Positions 23,667 through 36,200 of a stretch of 64,000 bases of DNA are shown piece by piece. Source of the stretch: Sebastes aleutianus (lineage: Eukaryota; Chordata; Actinopteri; Perciformes; Sebastidae); assembly GCA_916700875.1 (NCBI GenBank), contig CAKAKS010000034.1:13908195-13972194 (forward strand), written 5' to 3'. Made by a program: the position numbers and the translations under genes. Each line of letters begins with the position of its first letter. Within the stretch, counting starts at the first letter, position 1. The notes below the pieces were generated by a model that did not search any database, was not told the DNA's origin, and was given only the letters and a program-made list of their open reading frames with translations.

Positions 23667-23944
23667 TTAAAGGAACAGTGTGTAGGATTTCGGGGGATCT
23701 ATTAGCAGAAGTGCAAAACCGTGGTACTGTCAGCCATCGTCTGACTTCCGTTGCTCTTACAGTAGTGTTATTAAGGTAAAGATGGCCTCTGAACGAGGTG
23801 AACAGCGTTACCAAGGCTTTTGCACTCGACGGCTCATGTTACCGCAGTCTTGGAAAGGGAGGCATGAGGGGAGGGGTACTCAGTTGGTTGCAGCCTGTAA
23901 CCACACAACTAGATGCTGCCAAATCCTACACACTGTCCCTTTAA
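23667..23944. mobile_element. TTAA-bounded MITE, family A, copy 3 (internally deleted)
   Basis: TTAAAGGAACAGTGTGTAGG to CACTGTCCCTTTAA. Only 278 bp, with an internal order differing from the longer copies. Confidence 0.72.
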
Positions 23945-24160
23945 ACTATGCCTGGAGATTCAATGTAAACTTTCTATCTTTTGCACCTCAACTGCTTTCA
24001 GTGCTTACATACATACTGAGGATGTAACTGCTTACAGGGCTGAAACTTGAAATAAAAAGTTCAAATACACTTCAAGACACTTCAAACCCTTTCAGTGATT
24101 CAACTTAAAATGCAGCTCACATTCAACATCTCAGATTCAAAGAATTAATTTTAAAGCATT

Positions 24161-24920
24161 TTAAGGGGAGACACTACAGGTGAATAGGGTAAAAAATGTA
24201 ACTAATAGATATCACCAAACTTCCCCAGTTGATTACTTACATTAAGACATTTGTTATTTGTATTACAAATTTTCTGAAAATGACCGTTAAATATGCAAAT
24301 GAGGCATTATCTTATTAAATATGTGCTAATTTGCATACGTTTCCAGAACAGAAATCTAAACATTGGATAATTCCAGGTTCAAAACTCTTGTTTCAGTTGT
24401 TGACCTATTAGAGTCAAAGGTTTTACAGAGGAGATTTTGGATATCTCTTTGTGTCACTCCATAAATCAGAAAATATTGTCATCAACCATGAAAAAAATCT
24501 ATTTTTGCCATGTTTTTAATGATAAAATGCTCTATAAATCAGGCTATGAATGATATATGAACAAACCCCTCTGTAAAAACCTTCAGAATATAGATAGGAA
24601 TGAAACTAGAAAGTTTGGTAAATGTTACTGAAGTGGAGATTTCTGGCTCAGATTTTTTTTTTTGTTGAGAAAACAGCCTCCAAGATATGTATTGTAAAAT
24701 TCCATACATATTGAATATGGTGAATATGGTAACATTTTAACTAATAGATATCACCATGAAACCTCCTCAGTTGATTACTTACATTAAGACAAATATTTTT
24801 AAAATATGTTTTAATATGCAATAAGGAGAAATCTGCAGATGTAAGTGGTCAAAGTGAAGTAAAATACATTTTTGGGGTGTTTTCTTTCCATGTTTTCTTT
24901 TAAAAGGTGCCTCTCCTTAA
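24161..24920. mobile_element. TTAA-bounded MITE, family E
   Basis: TTAAGGGGAGACACTACAGG at the left and GTGCCTCTCCTTAA at the right. AT-rich body repeats TAACTAATAGATATCACCA near both ends. Confidence 0.6.
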
Positions 24921-25330
24921 CCTGCAATTTTTAGAGCAGGCTTAAATGTCCTTTAAAAATCTAGCCTTTTCTAGTTTTGTAGTAAACAGCAAAGAGTGAA
25001 TTGAAATATGTGAGCTGGACTCAATAAACATTATTATTACTGCTATTGTTGCTTTGTTTATTGTGTTTTAACTTGATGGCCAAAGACTTGGACAGTAGAT
25101 GCATTTAATACCGGCTATGTATCTGACCCTGACCACAGAGATATCAATGATGGACCTTGCTTGTAATGTAATAGCACATTGAGCCCAGCAGAGGCTGACT
25201 TCAGCACAATAAATAAGTTCAGGGTGACTCCCTTTCAGCCGTTGAGCCAGCTGTGAGCTGTCAACAACAGTAAACACACTACAGGATCTGCCTTCAGATT
25301 ATTATAATATATATATATAATAATATCTGG

Positions 25331-25790
25331 GCGTGAGATAAGCAGAAGGTCTACATTATTAGAGGAGGAGAAACTGTACCTAGCTAACTTTCAAATTAAA
25401 CTAGATGAATTATTCAGCCAAAAAGCTAAAGGTGCATTTATCATGTCTAGAACAAATGGCTTGAAGAAGGGGAACAAAATTCATTTCAATTAATTATTCA
25501 ATTTAGAAAAACATAATTCTAGCACTAATGGGTTATTACAGAGGTCTACAAATTAATATCCAGTCACTGTAGTAAATAAAAAAAAAAAAATGATATAGCT
25601 CTATGTTTTGCCAAGCATCTGCTGATACCTTTTTGACCTCTCCGAGAGTTAAATCTATTGATACAAATGAAATGGAGTTATGTGGTAAACCTATCACTCA
25701 GAATGAATTAATGATAATGGATTTGTTTTATTGTTAGACTTCCACAAAGCTTTCGACACAGTGGAGCATCCATTCATTTTACAAACTGTG
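25331..25790 (+). pseudogene. Degraded L1-like LINE fragment
   Basis: Plus-strand pieces LEEEKLYLANFQIKLDELFS and KAKGAFIMSR, then after stops LDFHKAFDTVEHPFI, match the endonuclease-RT spacer and RT motif of L1-type elements. Broken by stops. Confidence 0.72.
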
Positions 25791-25905
25791 GACTGCGGTC
25801 CATCCTTGTATATGTGGGGACTTGAACCGACGACCCCCCCGGTTCCCAAATCAAGCCAGGGACTGAGATACTGCCATCCCAGCCCACCCCATGTATATGT
25901 ACCTG
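25791..25905 (-). repeat. Candidate tRNA-derived SINE
   Basis: The minus strand has a B-box-like GGTTCAAGTCC (25818-25828) and an upstream CTCAGTCCCTGG, in the spacing of a tRNA-like head. Weak body homology. Confidence 0.4.
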
Positions 25906-26099
25906 TATGCTTATGATGATTGTAATAAAGTTTAAGGAGACTTAGTGGAATGGTGCACACTGAGAACACTGTGAATGTAGATTTTATATGTTGAGCATTG
26001 TTTATATAATTTCGAAAATAGAATACTAACCAATACACCACGAATTAGAAATATTTAGAATATTAAAGCGAAAATTTTCGATGGCTGCTATTGTTTTAT

Positions 26100-26705
26100 A
26101 TTTACAATTTGACTGATGCTATTATTATTCTTATTATTCTTATTATTCTTATTCTTATTCTTATTCTTATTCTTATTCTTATTATTATATTGTAATTTCT
26201 TTAAGTGGTTAATAAATTATTATTATTATTGCTGTTAATATTATATTGTAATTTCTTTATGTGGTTTATGAATTATTATTATTATTATTATATTGTAATT
26301 TATTTAAGTGGTTGATAAATTATTATTATTGTTCCTGTTATTGTTATTTTATTGTAATTTTTTATGTGGTTTATGGATTATTATTATTATTATTATATTG
26401 TAATTTCTTTAAGTGGCTAATATATTATTATTATTATTATTATTGCTGTTATTGTTATTATATTGTAAAGTGGTTTATCAATTATTATTATTATTATTAT
26501 TATATTGTAATTTCTCTAAGTGGTTAACAAATTATTATTATTATTATTATTGCTGTTATTGTTTTATATTGTAATTTATTTAAGTGGTTAATAAATTATT
26601 ATTATTATTGCTGTTATTGTTATTATATTGTAATTTATTTAAGTGGTTAATAAATTATTATTATTATTATTGCTGTTATTGTTATTATATTGTAGTGGTT
26701 TATGA

Positions 26706-26738
<33 letters not shown>

Positions 26739-26765
26739 ATTAATATTAATATTAATATTAATATA

Positions 26766-26810
<45 letters not shown>

Positions 26811-26816
26811 TTGTGT
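26100..26816. repeat. Compound (ATT)n minisatellite
   Basis: Repeated 55-75 bp unit of (ATT)n, GCTGTTATTGTTATTATATT, GTAATTT(C/A)TTTAAGTGGTTAATA. Ends in a long pure ATT tract. Apparent ORFs here are repeat artefacts. Confidence 0.9.
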
Positions 26817-26924
26817 GTGATTTCAACCATTTTCAATGTAGGCTATACTATTAATGTTTTTATCTGTTCCTTACATTTTATCTTAGATAAATTCCTTTAT
26901 ATATTATATATGAACTAGTGTTGT

Positions 26925-27282
26925 CTTGGAGAGGGCCATATGTCTGACCGAGACTACCTTTCCGGTTTCCCTCCCTCCTGCTGCAGCCAGCAGGTCACTC
27001 CCTCAGTCAGTACTGTCAGCAGCTCTCTGCAGCGCGCCTCAAAACTTACAGCCACACACTGAACTAACTAACTTACTCCCATTCCTACCAACTTTTTCCC
27101 AGGATTTTCTTTACTTTTTAAGTGTTTTTTAGTAGTGTTTAAAGTCTTGTGGCTCTTCACCGGGAGGATTTAGGGTTTTCGTCGTTGCAAAGCAGCAGCA
27201 GCAGCAATGTCCAGCTGAGGAGTGGAGGAGATCCTGAAAACCGCAGGGCCTGTTTTTGTAATGATTAATCAATGCTTCCACA
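26925..27282 (+). promoter_or_regulatory. snx9: snx9 promoter/5' UTR region with upstream ATGs
   Basis: Relatively GC-rich compared with the AT-rich sequence on its left. It holds a CAG repeat (about 27191-27205) and a 3-codon uORF (27207-27218). A second uORF (27261-27293) has a stop that overlaps the snx9 start codon, and a third ATG lies at 27273. The transcription start cannot be set from sequence. Confidence 0.45.
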
Positions 27283-27294
27283 ATGGCGAATAAG
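27283..27294 (+). CDS. snx9: snx9 coding exon 1 (MANK)
   Basis: Only four codons precede the GTACGT donor, as in other SNX9 genes. The ATG sits in CACAATGG. Short upstream ATGs occur at 27207, 27261 and 27273. Confidence 0.92.
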
Positions 27295-30200
27295 GTACGT
27301 CTGACAACTTTTCTCTCGTGCTGTTTTAACGTCAAACCCCGGGTGTGTGTTGTCTCCTCCGGTTTAACCTGACAGCTGTGTTTATACGGTTTATAATAAG
27401 GAGCTGTGGACTCATAGCAGCACAGACAGAGTTGTAGTTTCTCGGTGTACACTCGATAAGCTTCATATTAAGAGTCAAAAACATTATATTACTCTGGTTA
27501 AGAAGCGTGTTATGGACGCTTAACGACACATTTGTATGCAGTGAATGTGACACGAGTGTTTTCTTTTGTGCTATACATGGAAAATGTGCCTCATTAAGAA
27601 AGTGTCTTGTGACATTTTACTACCTTTTCCAGTGCGGGTCGTTACTGCCCCCCGTGGCATGCTGGGAAATGTAGTCTGTATGGCTTTGCTCATTCAGTAC
27701 AGTAATAATGTGTGTGAGTGATTATTGTTAATATTATTCACCATAGACTACAGTGTATAATTAATTAATTAATACAGATAGTTTTAGTACATTAATTTGA
27801 GTTACTGTTAGTATTATGAATAGTATTATAGCCAGTATTACTATTCTATCAGGGGTGGTTGAGTCTGAGGCTTATTTTGATTACAATTTTGTATATATAT
27901 ATATATATATATATATATAAGCTAGGAAGGTCTAGAGCATCCTCAAGCAAAGTTCAAAAGAGAAACAAACTGTTTAATTAATAACTGAGCCAGCAGCCAG
28001 AAACGTTCATGACTTTTTCTCTTTTCTCTTTTAACACTAAAATAGATTCATCAAAGAGCAAATAGCCTTGAATTCCATCTCACTGGTTAATGAACAAGTT
28101 AGTTAGAAGTTAGTTAGTTATATAGTCTGTGAAGTTGATACTGTTTTGATAACACATGGCATGCTGGTTGTTTTTGTATAGATAAGAACTAACAATCCAA
28201 GTGAATCTGGATAGTCAAATTTTATGAAAACAAATGAGTGGGTAGGACTAAAAGTCAGCCATGAAGTGAACTGTGAAAAGTAAAGTCATATTTAGATTAG
28301 TTTTCACACTGGTACCTCTCACTTTTGCATGTAGGTGTTGTTGTGTGACACATGTGTGGTGTGTGTGGTGTGTGTGTGTGTGTGCCAAGGGGGAAGGACA
28401 GATTAGTAAATGTGGGTCAGTGTTAGAACTGCTGCAGGCTCCTGTATTAAACTAAATCAGGTAACGTGATGGTTCTGGCCTTGTTTTCGGTTGATACTGG
28501 CGTCTGGTTAAGAGTCAGCATAACGTGTGCAGAAGAACCAGCTTGACCTGTTTTTCCCTAATTTAACCCCACAAGGTGTGTTGGTCTATGTGTGCACATG
28601 CACATAGATGCACATGCAAATATATGCTCACAGGATGTCTTCATGAAAGTGTTTGTCAAACATGCAGTGAGTTGTGTTGTGTGTTTTTTTTTTACTTGAT
28701 TGTGTGCAGGTACAAGTTTTATATGACTTCACTGCTGAGGCTGGAAACAACGAGTTGACGGTGAAAGAAGGCGAGACGCTTACGATCACCAATCAGGTAA
28801 ATCTGTACCAGCGCACCTCTTCCTTCCTTCTATCCCTATGTCAACTCACTGGGTGGCACTGGGTGCAGGATCAATCTGCCTACTAGTGCATTTTTAGTTG
28901 TCTTTTTTAAATATATATTCAGCTTGTTTACATGAAGTTTTAATGTGTGGTTTTGTTGGTGGTTCCTTTTTTGTGTACATCATGTAAAATTCACATTTGG
29001 ATTGTTGGAGTCTGCATGATCTCATCTGATTATTAAAAGTGAATCTTCCACTGACATTGGAAGAGGAAAACAAATTGTTTTTCAGTCAGTAATTTTTAAA
29101 GTGGCGGTATTTTCTGCCTCAAAGTATAGTATTAGTTATCTATAATAGCTTTGAGTGTTGGCATCAAATGTTAATATTCATGTGACTCCTCTGTAACATT
29201 GCTATTGAAAACCGACAGTCCTGTAAAGGCCCAACTCACATGATCTCAGGTTAGGAGTGTCACAAACACGTACAGAGGAAGGAAAAAAAAAAAGAGAGGG
29301 AGTAAACATGATGTCATTACCGCCAGTCAACAGCAGTTCAAAGATCACTCACTGTGTGCTGACTGACCCACATAGTTTTCTAATCAAAAGTCGGTCTTAA
29401 GCCAATCAGGACGTACTGTGACAGGAAAACAGACTCTTTATTTTTCTTCTCTAAATAAACCGACTGTGGAGGAATTTGTCCCGGGAGCTTTCAGTGTGTT
29501 TACAGATCATTGGGTAACCTGGTTATCGTCAGCTAAATAGTAAATGGGAAACCTGCTTTCTTTAATGGCAGGAGTGAATTAAGGGAAATGCAGTTACAGT
29601 AACACAGCTACAAGTTTCTGGAAAAGCCTGATTTCTCCAGGGTTTCTACACAAGTGCATGTCAAATACTTTATACAGTATTAGTAAGTATTGCTGTAGCA
29701 GCAGGGATCAAAGAGAACATCTAACACATTGCTAACATAACTCGTAGCAATGTGTCCTTGCACCGAAATTAATGAGATCCATAGTGTGACTTAAAGAGGA
29801 CATATCATGCTTTTGTGCGCTTTCCCTTTCCTTTAGTGTCTAATATAGTTTGTTTGTGCATGTAAAAGTCTGCAAAGTTACAAAGTCCAAAGTTTACGTG
29901 GAACGCCAAAGGGAGTTACACTCCTCCACAGAAACACTGCTCCTGAACTACCTGAAACTCCTTGCTTGAAGTCCTGCCTTTTCTTCTGTAACGTGGTGAT
30001 GTCATTAAGTAACCCGTTTGCATAATACCTGCCTAGTGGCGAGTTTGGCACACCCTAAAACAAAGCTAGTTAGAGCACAGCTGGAGTGTAGTCCGAAGAG
30101 TTTTTGAATTGGGGGGCAGCTCAAACAGAGCGTTTCAGACAGAGGGTGGTGCAGCACAGCCGGTATTAGAAAAATAAGGCAGTCTTTTGAACATTAAATC

Positions 30201-33200
30201 ATGTAAACATAAGATGGCTTTCTTATTTTTACTGTCCTCCTGCTATTATCCAAATGCTCCAAACATGTTTAGGCTGCAGCATCATTCAAACATACTGTAG
30301 ATACGAGAGGAGAGATCTGATTACTGACCAGCTGCATGTAAATGTGGGGTTTAGAGTCATAAGTAACGTTACTGCTATGCATTTAATCACATTCTCAGAT
30401 TTCCTTTTAATGTGATTTGTCGCAGTAGGCTGGTCTTTTGTGTGCATATGATGCAGACACCTACTCCCGGTCGTGTATGCTAACATGTTGCTCTATTTCA
30501 GAGTATCGGAGGCGGCTGGATTGAAGCACAGAACTCCAGAGGGGAGGTTGGACTGGTGCCAGAAGACTACATTGATGTAAGAGAGACAGTGTATGATGGT
30601 GATTTCACCTCAGAAAAAGAAGCTGCAAAGCCATCTGCTATCACGCTTTGAGGTCAAGATGCACAATGTGTACTATCTATATCAAAGTTCAGCCAAATAT
30701 TTAACATTTTAACCTCTCAATGCCTCCGTCTGTGTCGTTATAGTCAAGGATATGTCTCTCCTTTGACTGTAAACTGTGGTACGTAGCTAGAATCACAACA
30801 GGATGTGCCTCCTTCAGGGTTTTTGCTGATTAGGGTGTTTGTGTGTGTGTGTGTCCACTAACTCTGACCTCATCATGGGGGATGTGATTCACTCTGAAGA
30901 CATCCAGAAAGAGACGCAGAGAGGGTTTGATTAAAAGTAAAGTCTGTTAAGTCTATTTGACGGTTAAGCCTCAGTCCAAACAACACTCAATGCAACATCT
31001 AACAATGTAGTGTCTGTGTGCACAAGATATTATCCGTCAGCTATCTCGTCCGCTCATGTGGATGTGAGTGTTTGTCTGACCTTAAGTTACCTCGCCAGCT
31101 GCCCCTAGACTGTTTTGAATTTGCTTCCAAATCATAAAAAACAACCCACTGATGACAATTGCACTTCTTACTTATGTAACATTTAATGAAAAACATCAGG
31201 GCACAGTCTGTTTCTCAAGCAACTACTTTCTATTTCAGTGCACTCTACTGGTAAAAATAAGATCTGCAAAAACAAAAGGATGACCTACAAAAACATCCAG
31301 AAAAATTAAGTGTGGTATCTTCATGTTGACAAGTGGTAAAGCAGATTTATTGTTATCACACTTTGGATAAACTGAGAAAACTTCAAACCCAGTTTGCAAA
31401 GCCAAGGAATGCCAAGGAGATACGATCACTTAACCAGAAGAATGTATCTTTAAAAGTCATTAAATTACACTGGAATATCTGGATCTGCTTTCCTGATGGG
31501 ACTGTTTTTTGTCTCCCTACTGTCTTTTATCTTTTCATGTGTAGTTGAGTAAGGCGTTACCGTCGTTCCCAGGAGTAGGAACTGCAGCATCTACTCCAAG
31601 TGCAGGAAATGTTGCACCTCCAGACCTGTCCATCTTTGATTCCTACGCTCCCGCAGCAGCACCTGCTCAAACCCAGGTAAAGCACTCACCTAATGAATAT
31701 TTGGGTGTATTAAAGAAGACCTATTATGCTTGGTTCCCTTTCCTTTACAGTGTTATGTAGTTTTTTTGTGCATGTAAAAGGTCTACAAAGTCACAAAGCC
31801 CAAAGTCCACGCCAAAGGGAGTTGCTCTCCCCCACAGAAACACTGCTCCTGAAACGCCTTGCTTGAAGTCCTGCCTTTTCTTCTGTAACGTGGTGATGTC
31901 ACCAAGTAACACATTTGCACAATGCCTGCCTAGTGGCTAGTATGGCACGCCCTCAAACAAAGGTAGTTAGAGCAGAGCTGGAGCGGAGTCTGAAGAGTTT
32001 GGTTCGGTTGACCAATTCCAACAGAGTGGGCCAGCTGACCAATCAGAGCAGACTGGGAGGAGCTCAAACAGAGCGTTTCAAACAGAAGGTGAAAAGACAT
32101 GTTGCAGCATAGCTGGTATGAGAGTTTTTGAACATTAAAGCATGGAAACATGTCTTTCTAGTAGAAACCCAAAACACAAGTATGAACCTAAAAAATAATC
32201 ATAATAGGTCCTCTTTAAATTGTCATATCAAATGCCTGTTTTTTTGTCTATTTACTGACATACAGTCAGAGTTGTAGGTTAATGTACAGCCTTAACTTCT
32301 CTAAATTCAGCAACCCAGACCAGTGCTGGAGAAGTTAATGTTCCCATTTGTCCTCACAAAACTTAGTATATATGTGATTGGGTGATGTTAAAGAAAAATC
32401 AGAAAGCAGAAGTGGGCGATGACAGAGTCTTAGTGACGTCCGTGCAGCCTGTGCGATCCCCAGAGATGCAGAAGTGAGAGCAGCTGCTGTGGAAGATATT
32501 CAGCGTGGTCATTTATAACCGACACAAGTTTTAGCTCTAGTAAAATAGAACCAACCAAGAGGAAATAAGTTCAGTGAAATCTGTTGTATTTAGCAGGCAG
32601 GAAGTTCCACAAGTATGAGCGTACTGCTGGATCAGTAGAAATTTGGGCACAGTAAGTGGTTGAGTCAAGGCAGGAAATGTGTCAGCCGTTATCCCTCATG
32701 CTCTCTCTCTCTCTCTCTTTCTCTTTTCACCCACACTCTCTCACAAAGAAAAACACATCCATATCCAGCAGCACTTTAACTCATCCCGTGCTGAGTGTTA
32801 ACCTTCACTGCTGGCGCTTTGTGATGATGTAACCTTCTTCTCCCCTCAAGGTGGATGCTGGGGGCTTAAGTCCCCAGCCGGACACCCCAGACACCCCCGT
32901 TTCCCCCTACCTTTCGTCCCCTGATGAGGTAACCGCCACGTAGGGGTGGTGGATGAAACCAAGCCCTGCACCCATCCTTTGCCCCAAAGCCCCCCTCCTC
33001 TCTGATTGGTCTGTTTTGGCAAATTCCCCCTCCCACCCCTTACTGCCTGCCAGACAGCATGATCTCACCCTGTCCGTACACCTTGCACTACAGTGCACAC
33101 TTCACCAATCGTCTCTCCCACGTCCTTTATCTCAATTGTATGAATCAGCACTACAGTGGAACTTTTAAGAGCGTAAAGATCAGAGTCAGTGATTTTCGTA

Positions 33201-36200
33201 TCTCACATCTAATTGACTAATCACACTGACGAATCATCGCACCAGAACACGGAACATTTGCTCCATGATGATGATGATGATCAGAATCTCATGAATAATC
33301 TTCAAAATGTTTTCAATGCCATTTTGACTGACTGTTGTGTAAAATGTTTTTCTAATTATATACGGTGAAGCTGCTGCTAAATCTGGAAAATATCTGTTGG
33401 AGTGTTTTTTTTCTGAAACTACTGGTTAATCTTACAGTACTTTTCTGTATGTCTGTGTGCATTATGTGGTGTTTTAAGTGACCCTGCACTAGTTCTGTCT
33501 TTCACGCAGCTCAGTACTTGGTTAGCATTAAGCCAACTGCAACATACAAGAGGCACACACATACGCTCCAGTCTAAAGCATGGCTATGCCCACAAGTTTT
33601 CATAGCGGTTCATAGTATGTGAGCCCCCCAATGCACGGCATGCAGTTGCATTTTCAGCTTGTGAGAACTGTAAAAACATTGTGTGTATGGACTTGAGAAT
33701 GTTTGTGTTTGTATTATTTTATATCATTTGTAGTTACTGCATGTGTTAAGCAGCTACAAACTGTTAACATAGTCCCTGTTGGAGGCTGGGTTTGAAAAAG
33801 CATGTTGTTTAGAGACCGCTGTCAGCTTCTCACTAAACAGACTGGACTCTAGCTGTGCTCTCTCTCTCCCTCTCCATACTCACATTTTCCCCTCTCTGTC
33901 TCTCCCAGGCTAGCAACGGTAATGATCCCTGGTCGGTGTGGAACGCGGACCCGTCGGGGGGCTCCAGCAATAACTGGGCGTCCAATCCAGAGGGCACCCA
34001 GACTGGGAAGAGTCCCCCTGACCCCTGGAGCGCCGCATCACAGGGCCACCCTCAGGCGTACCAGGGCCCAGGTAAGAACAGCTGTTCAGTTAGTATCCAT
34101 GGTTGGCCTGATGCCAGTACTGTATCACCGCGTATGATCTTGTGCTATTTATAAATTGCACATTTTTGTGGTTGTACTTCTATTACTCAGTACTGCTATT
34201 CAAAACCTCATGATAATTTGAATTAGGATATAAAGACTACGCTTCACATTTGTCATTCTAAAGTGCTTCTGCTTTCTTCGTGCTTCTGGGTATTATATCT
34301 GTTTCCTGTTTAATGTTTAACAGGAAAATTTAAGTTTATTTGAATCAAAGATTTCTGAAGGAACAGACCTAATGATCAGAGATTACACCTCTACACTGTG
34401 ATTGCACTAGAGCTGCAATCATTAGTCTAAAAATCGATTAGTCGATTGACAGAAAAATAATTAGTACAACTATTTTTAAGTAATTTTTAATGCAAAAATG
34501 GCCGAAAATGCTGTTTTCAGCCTCTCAAATATGGAGATTTCCTGCTTTTCTCTGTTCTATATCATATTAAACTGAATATCTTTGGGTTTTGAACTGACAA
34601 AACAAGAAATTTAGAAGATATCACCTTGAAATCTGAGAAACTGGGATGTACATTTTATACTATTTTCTGACATTTTGTGGACCAAACAATTAATCCACAA
34701 ATAATCTGCAGATATATCGATAATGAAAATAATCTTTAGTTGCAGCCCTATATTGCACACATGGGAAGCTCACACACAGTTTTTAGCTCTCTTGCCGTCT
34801 ATATCTTGCTAAACAATTCAGCTTACTGTTTGCAGATAGTTTGCTTTTTAAACTGTAATTGTGGGGACAGGATATACTATATGGTTGCAGTGGATGGGGT
34901 TGTTCCAGAAAGCCGAGATTTACTGCCGAGCCCTCTGGAGGTGTGAGCTTAATTCATCAAACAATCAAAGCTCGTAATAATAAGCAAGCAAGATGTAACA
35001 CTACACTGCAACACAGGTTGCTACATCCCACGTAAAATTGAGTTTGTTTTAACCACAATCCAGTTCTCCAAGTATATGTGGGTGCAAAATTGGAAGACCG
35101 CCTAAATGTTTGAGAAGAGTTAGTCTATCTGCAACTTTGATAAGTGTCTTGGTTGTAAGACAGAAGTTTATTGAAGTATTTTAAAATGTATTTAATGTTT
35201 TGCCTTTCCCCCCTTATATTTAACCTTAAAGAAATTAATATTTTATGTTCACCAGGAAGATTATAAAACCACAGAGTGAAATATAGGTCACAAAGTCCTA
35301 GCAAACAACAATTCCTCGCAGTACCAGATGGGGTTTGCATCATCGAACAATATAAGAAAGAATAAATAATCTTTATACTCATGACAGAGTACTGTTTCAT
35401 GTCCTTGAACTGAACCTGATACTAAGTGAAATAGCTTGAGAATATACAGCAAACCCTCTAATCTGGAACTCCAGGTAGCTTGATCCAGTGCTTATTATTT
35501 GCAAATACAATTTCATCCAGGTCTTTTCCAGATTTGACTTTAACTCCTACTGTGGTTTCGGCTCAGTCGCGTGTCTCTGGCCGGTCCCTCCGCAGAGACG
35601 CTCCAGCATGTGGACAGGACAGTGAAATCATGACTGTGGAAAAGTTAACCTCACTCATGACTCAGAAGGACAAATTACCGGACCTGTTTTTTTAATTCGC
35701 GAGTTGTTATTGTAGAAAGAGAACTGGGGGAATAAATGGGGAAGAGAAGAACTAACAGACTTTTCCTTTCTCTCTCTCTTGCCAAAGACATCTACCCGTA
35801 TCCTTACCTTATCGATTACACAGGTATCCCTTGCATCGCCTGATGGAAGCGTTTTCCTAAGTTTAACGTGTGTTTGTGGACTGGCAATAAATACTCATGA
35901 AGAGAGTTTCCAGGAAATTTAGGAAATGATTTACAGTCTTAAAAGCATGTGTGTGGCATTCAATTTGTATCTTGATATTAACACTATATTAACTTTATTG
36001 TGATGTGGGGAAGTTGCCAGATGACCTCTGGAAGGTCAGAGGAGTCAAAATCACAATGTGAAATTGTTGACATCTTTCAGACTTCTGTTGTGATTGGTGT
36101 TTTAATGATGAGTTCCATAATGTCTCACAGCATGTCTGCCTTACAAAAGACAAGAGAGCAGTAACTTAAGACTGAATGAAGTTGAGAAAAGGGAGGTTTA

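Noticed and set aside
25818..25828. tRNA gene suggested by a B-box-like sequence
   Set aside because: No full cloverleaf; more consistent with a SINE head.
26261..26836. Tyr/Leu/Ile-rich ORFs on both strands
   Set aside because: Translation of (ATT)n repeats.
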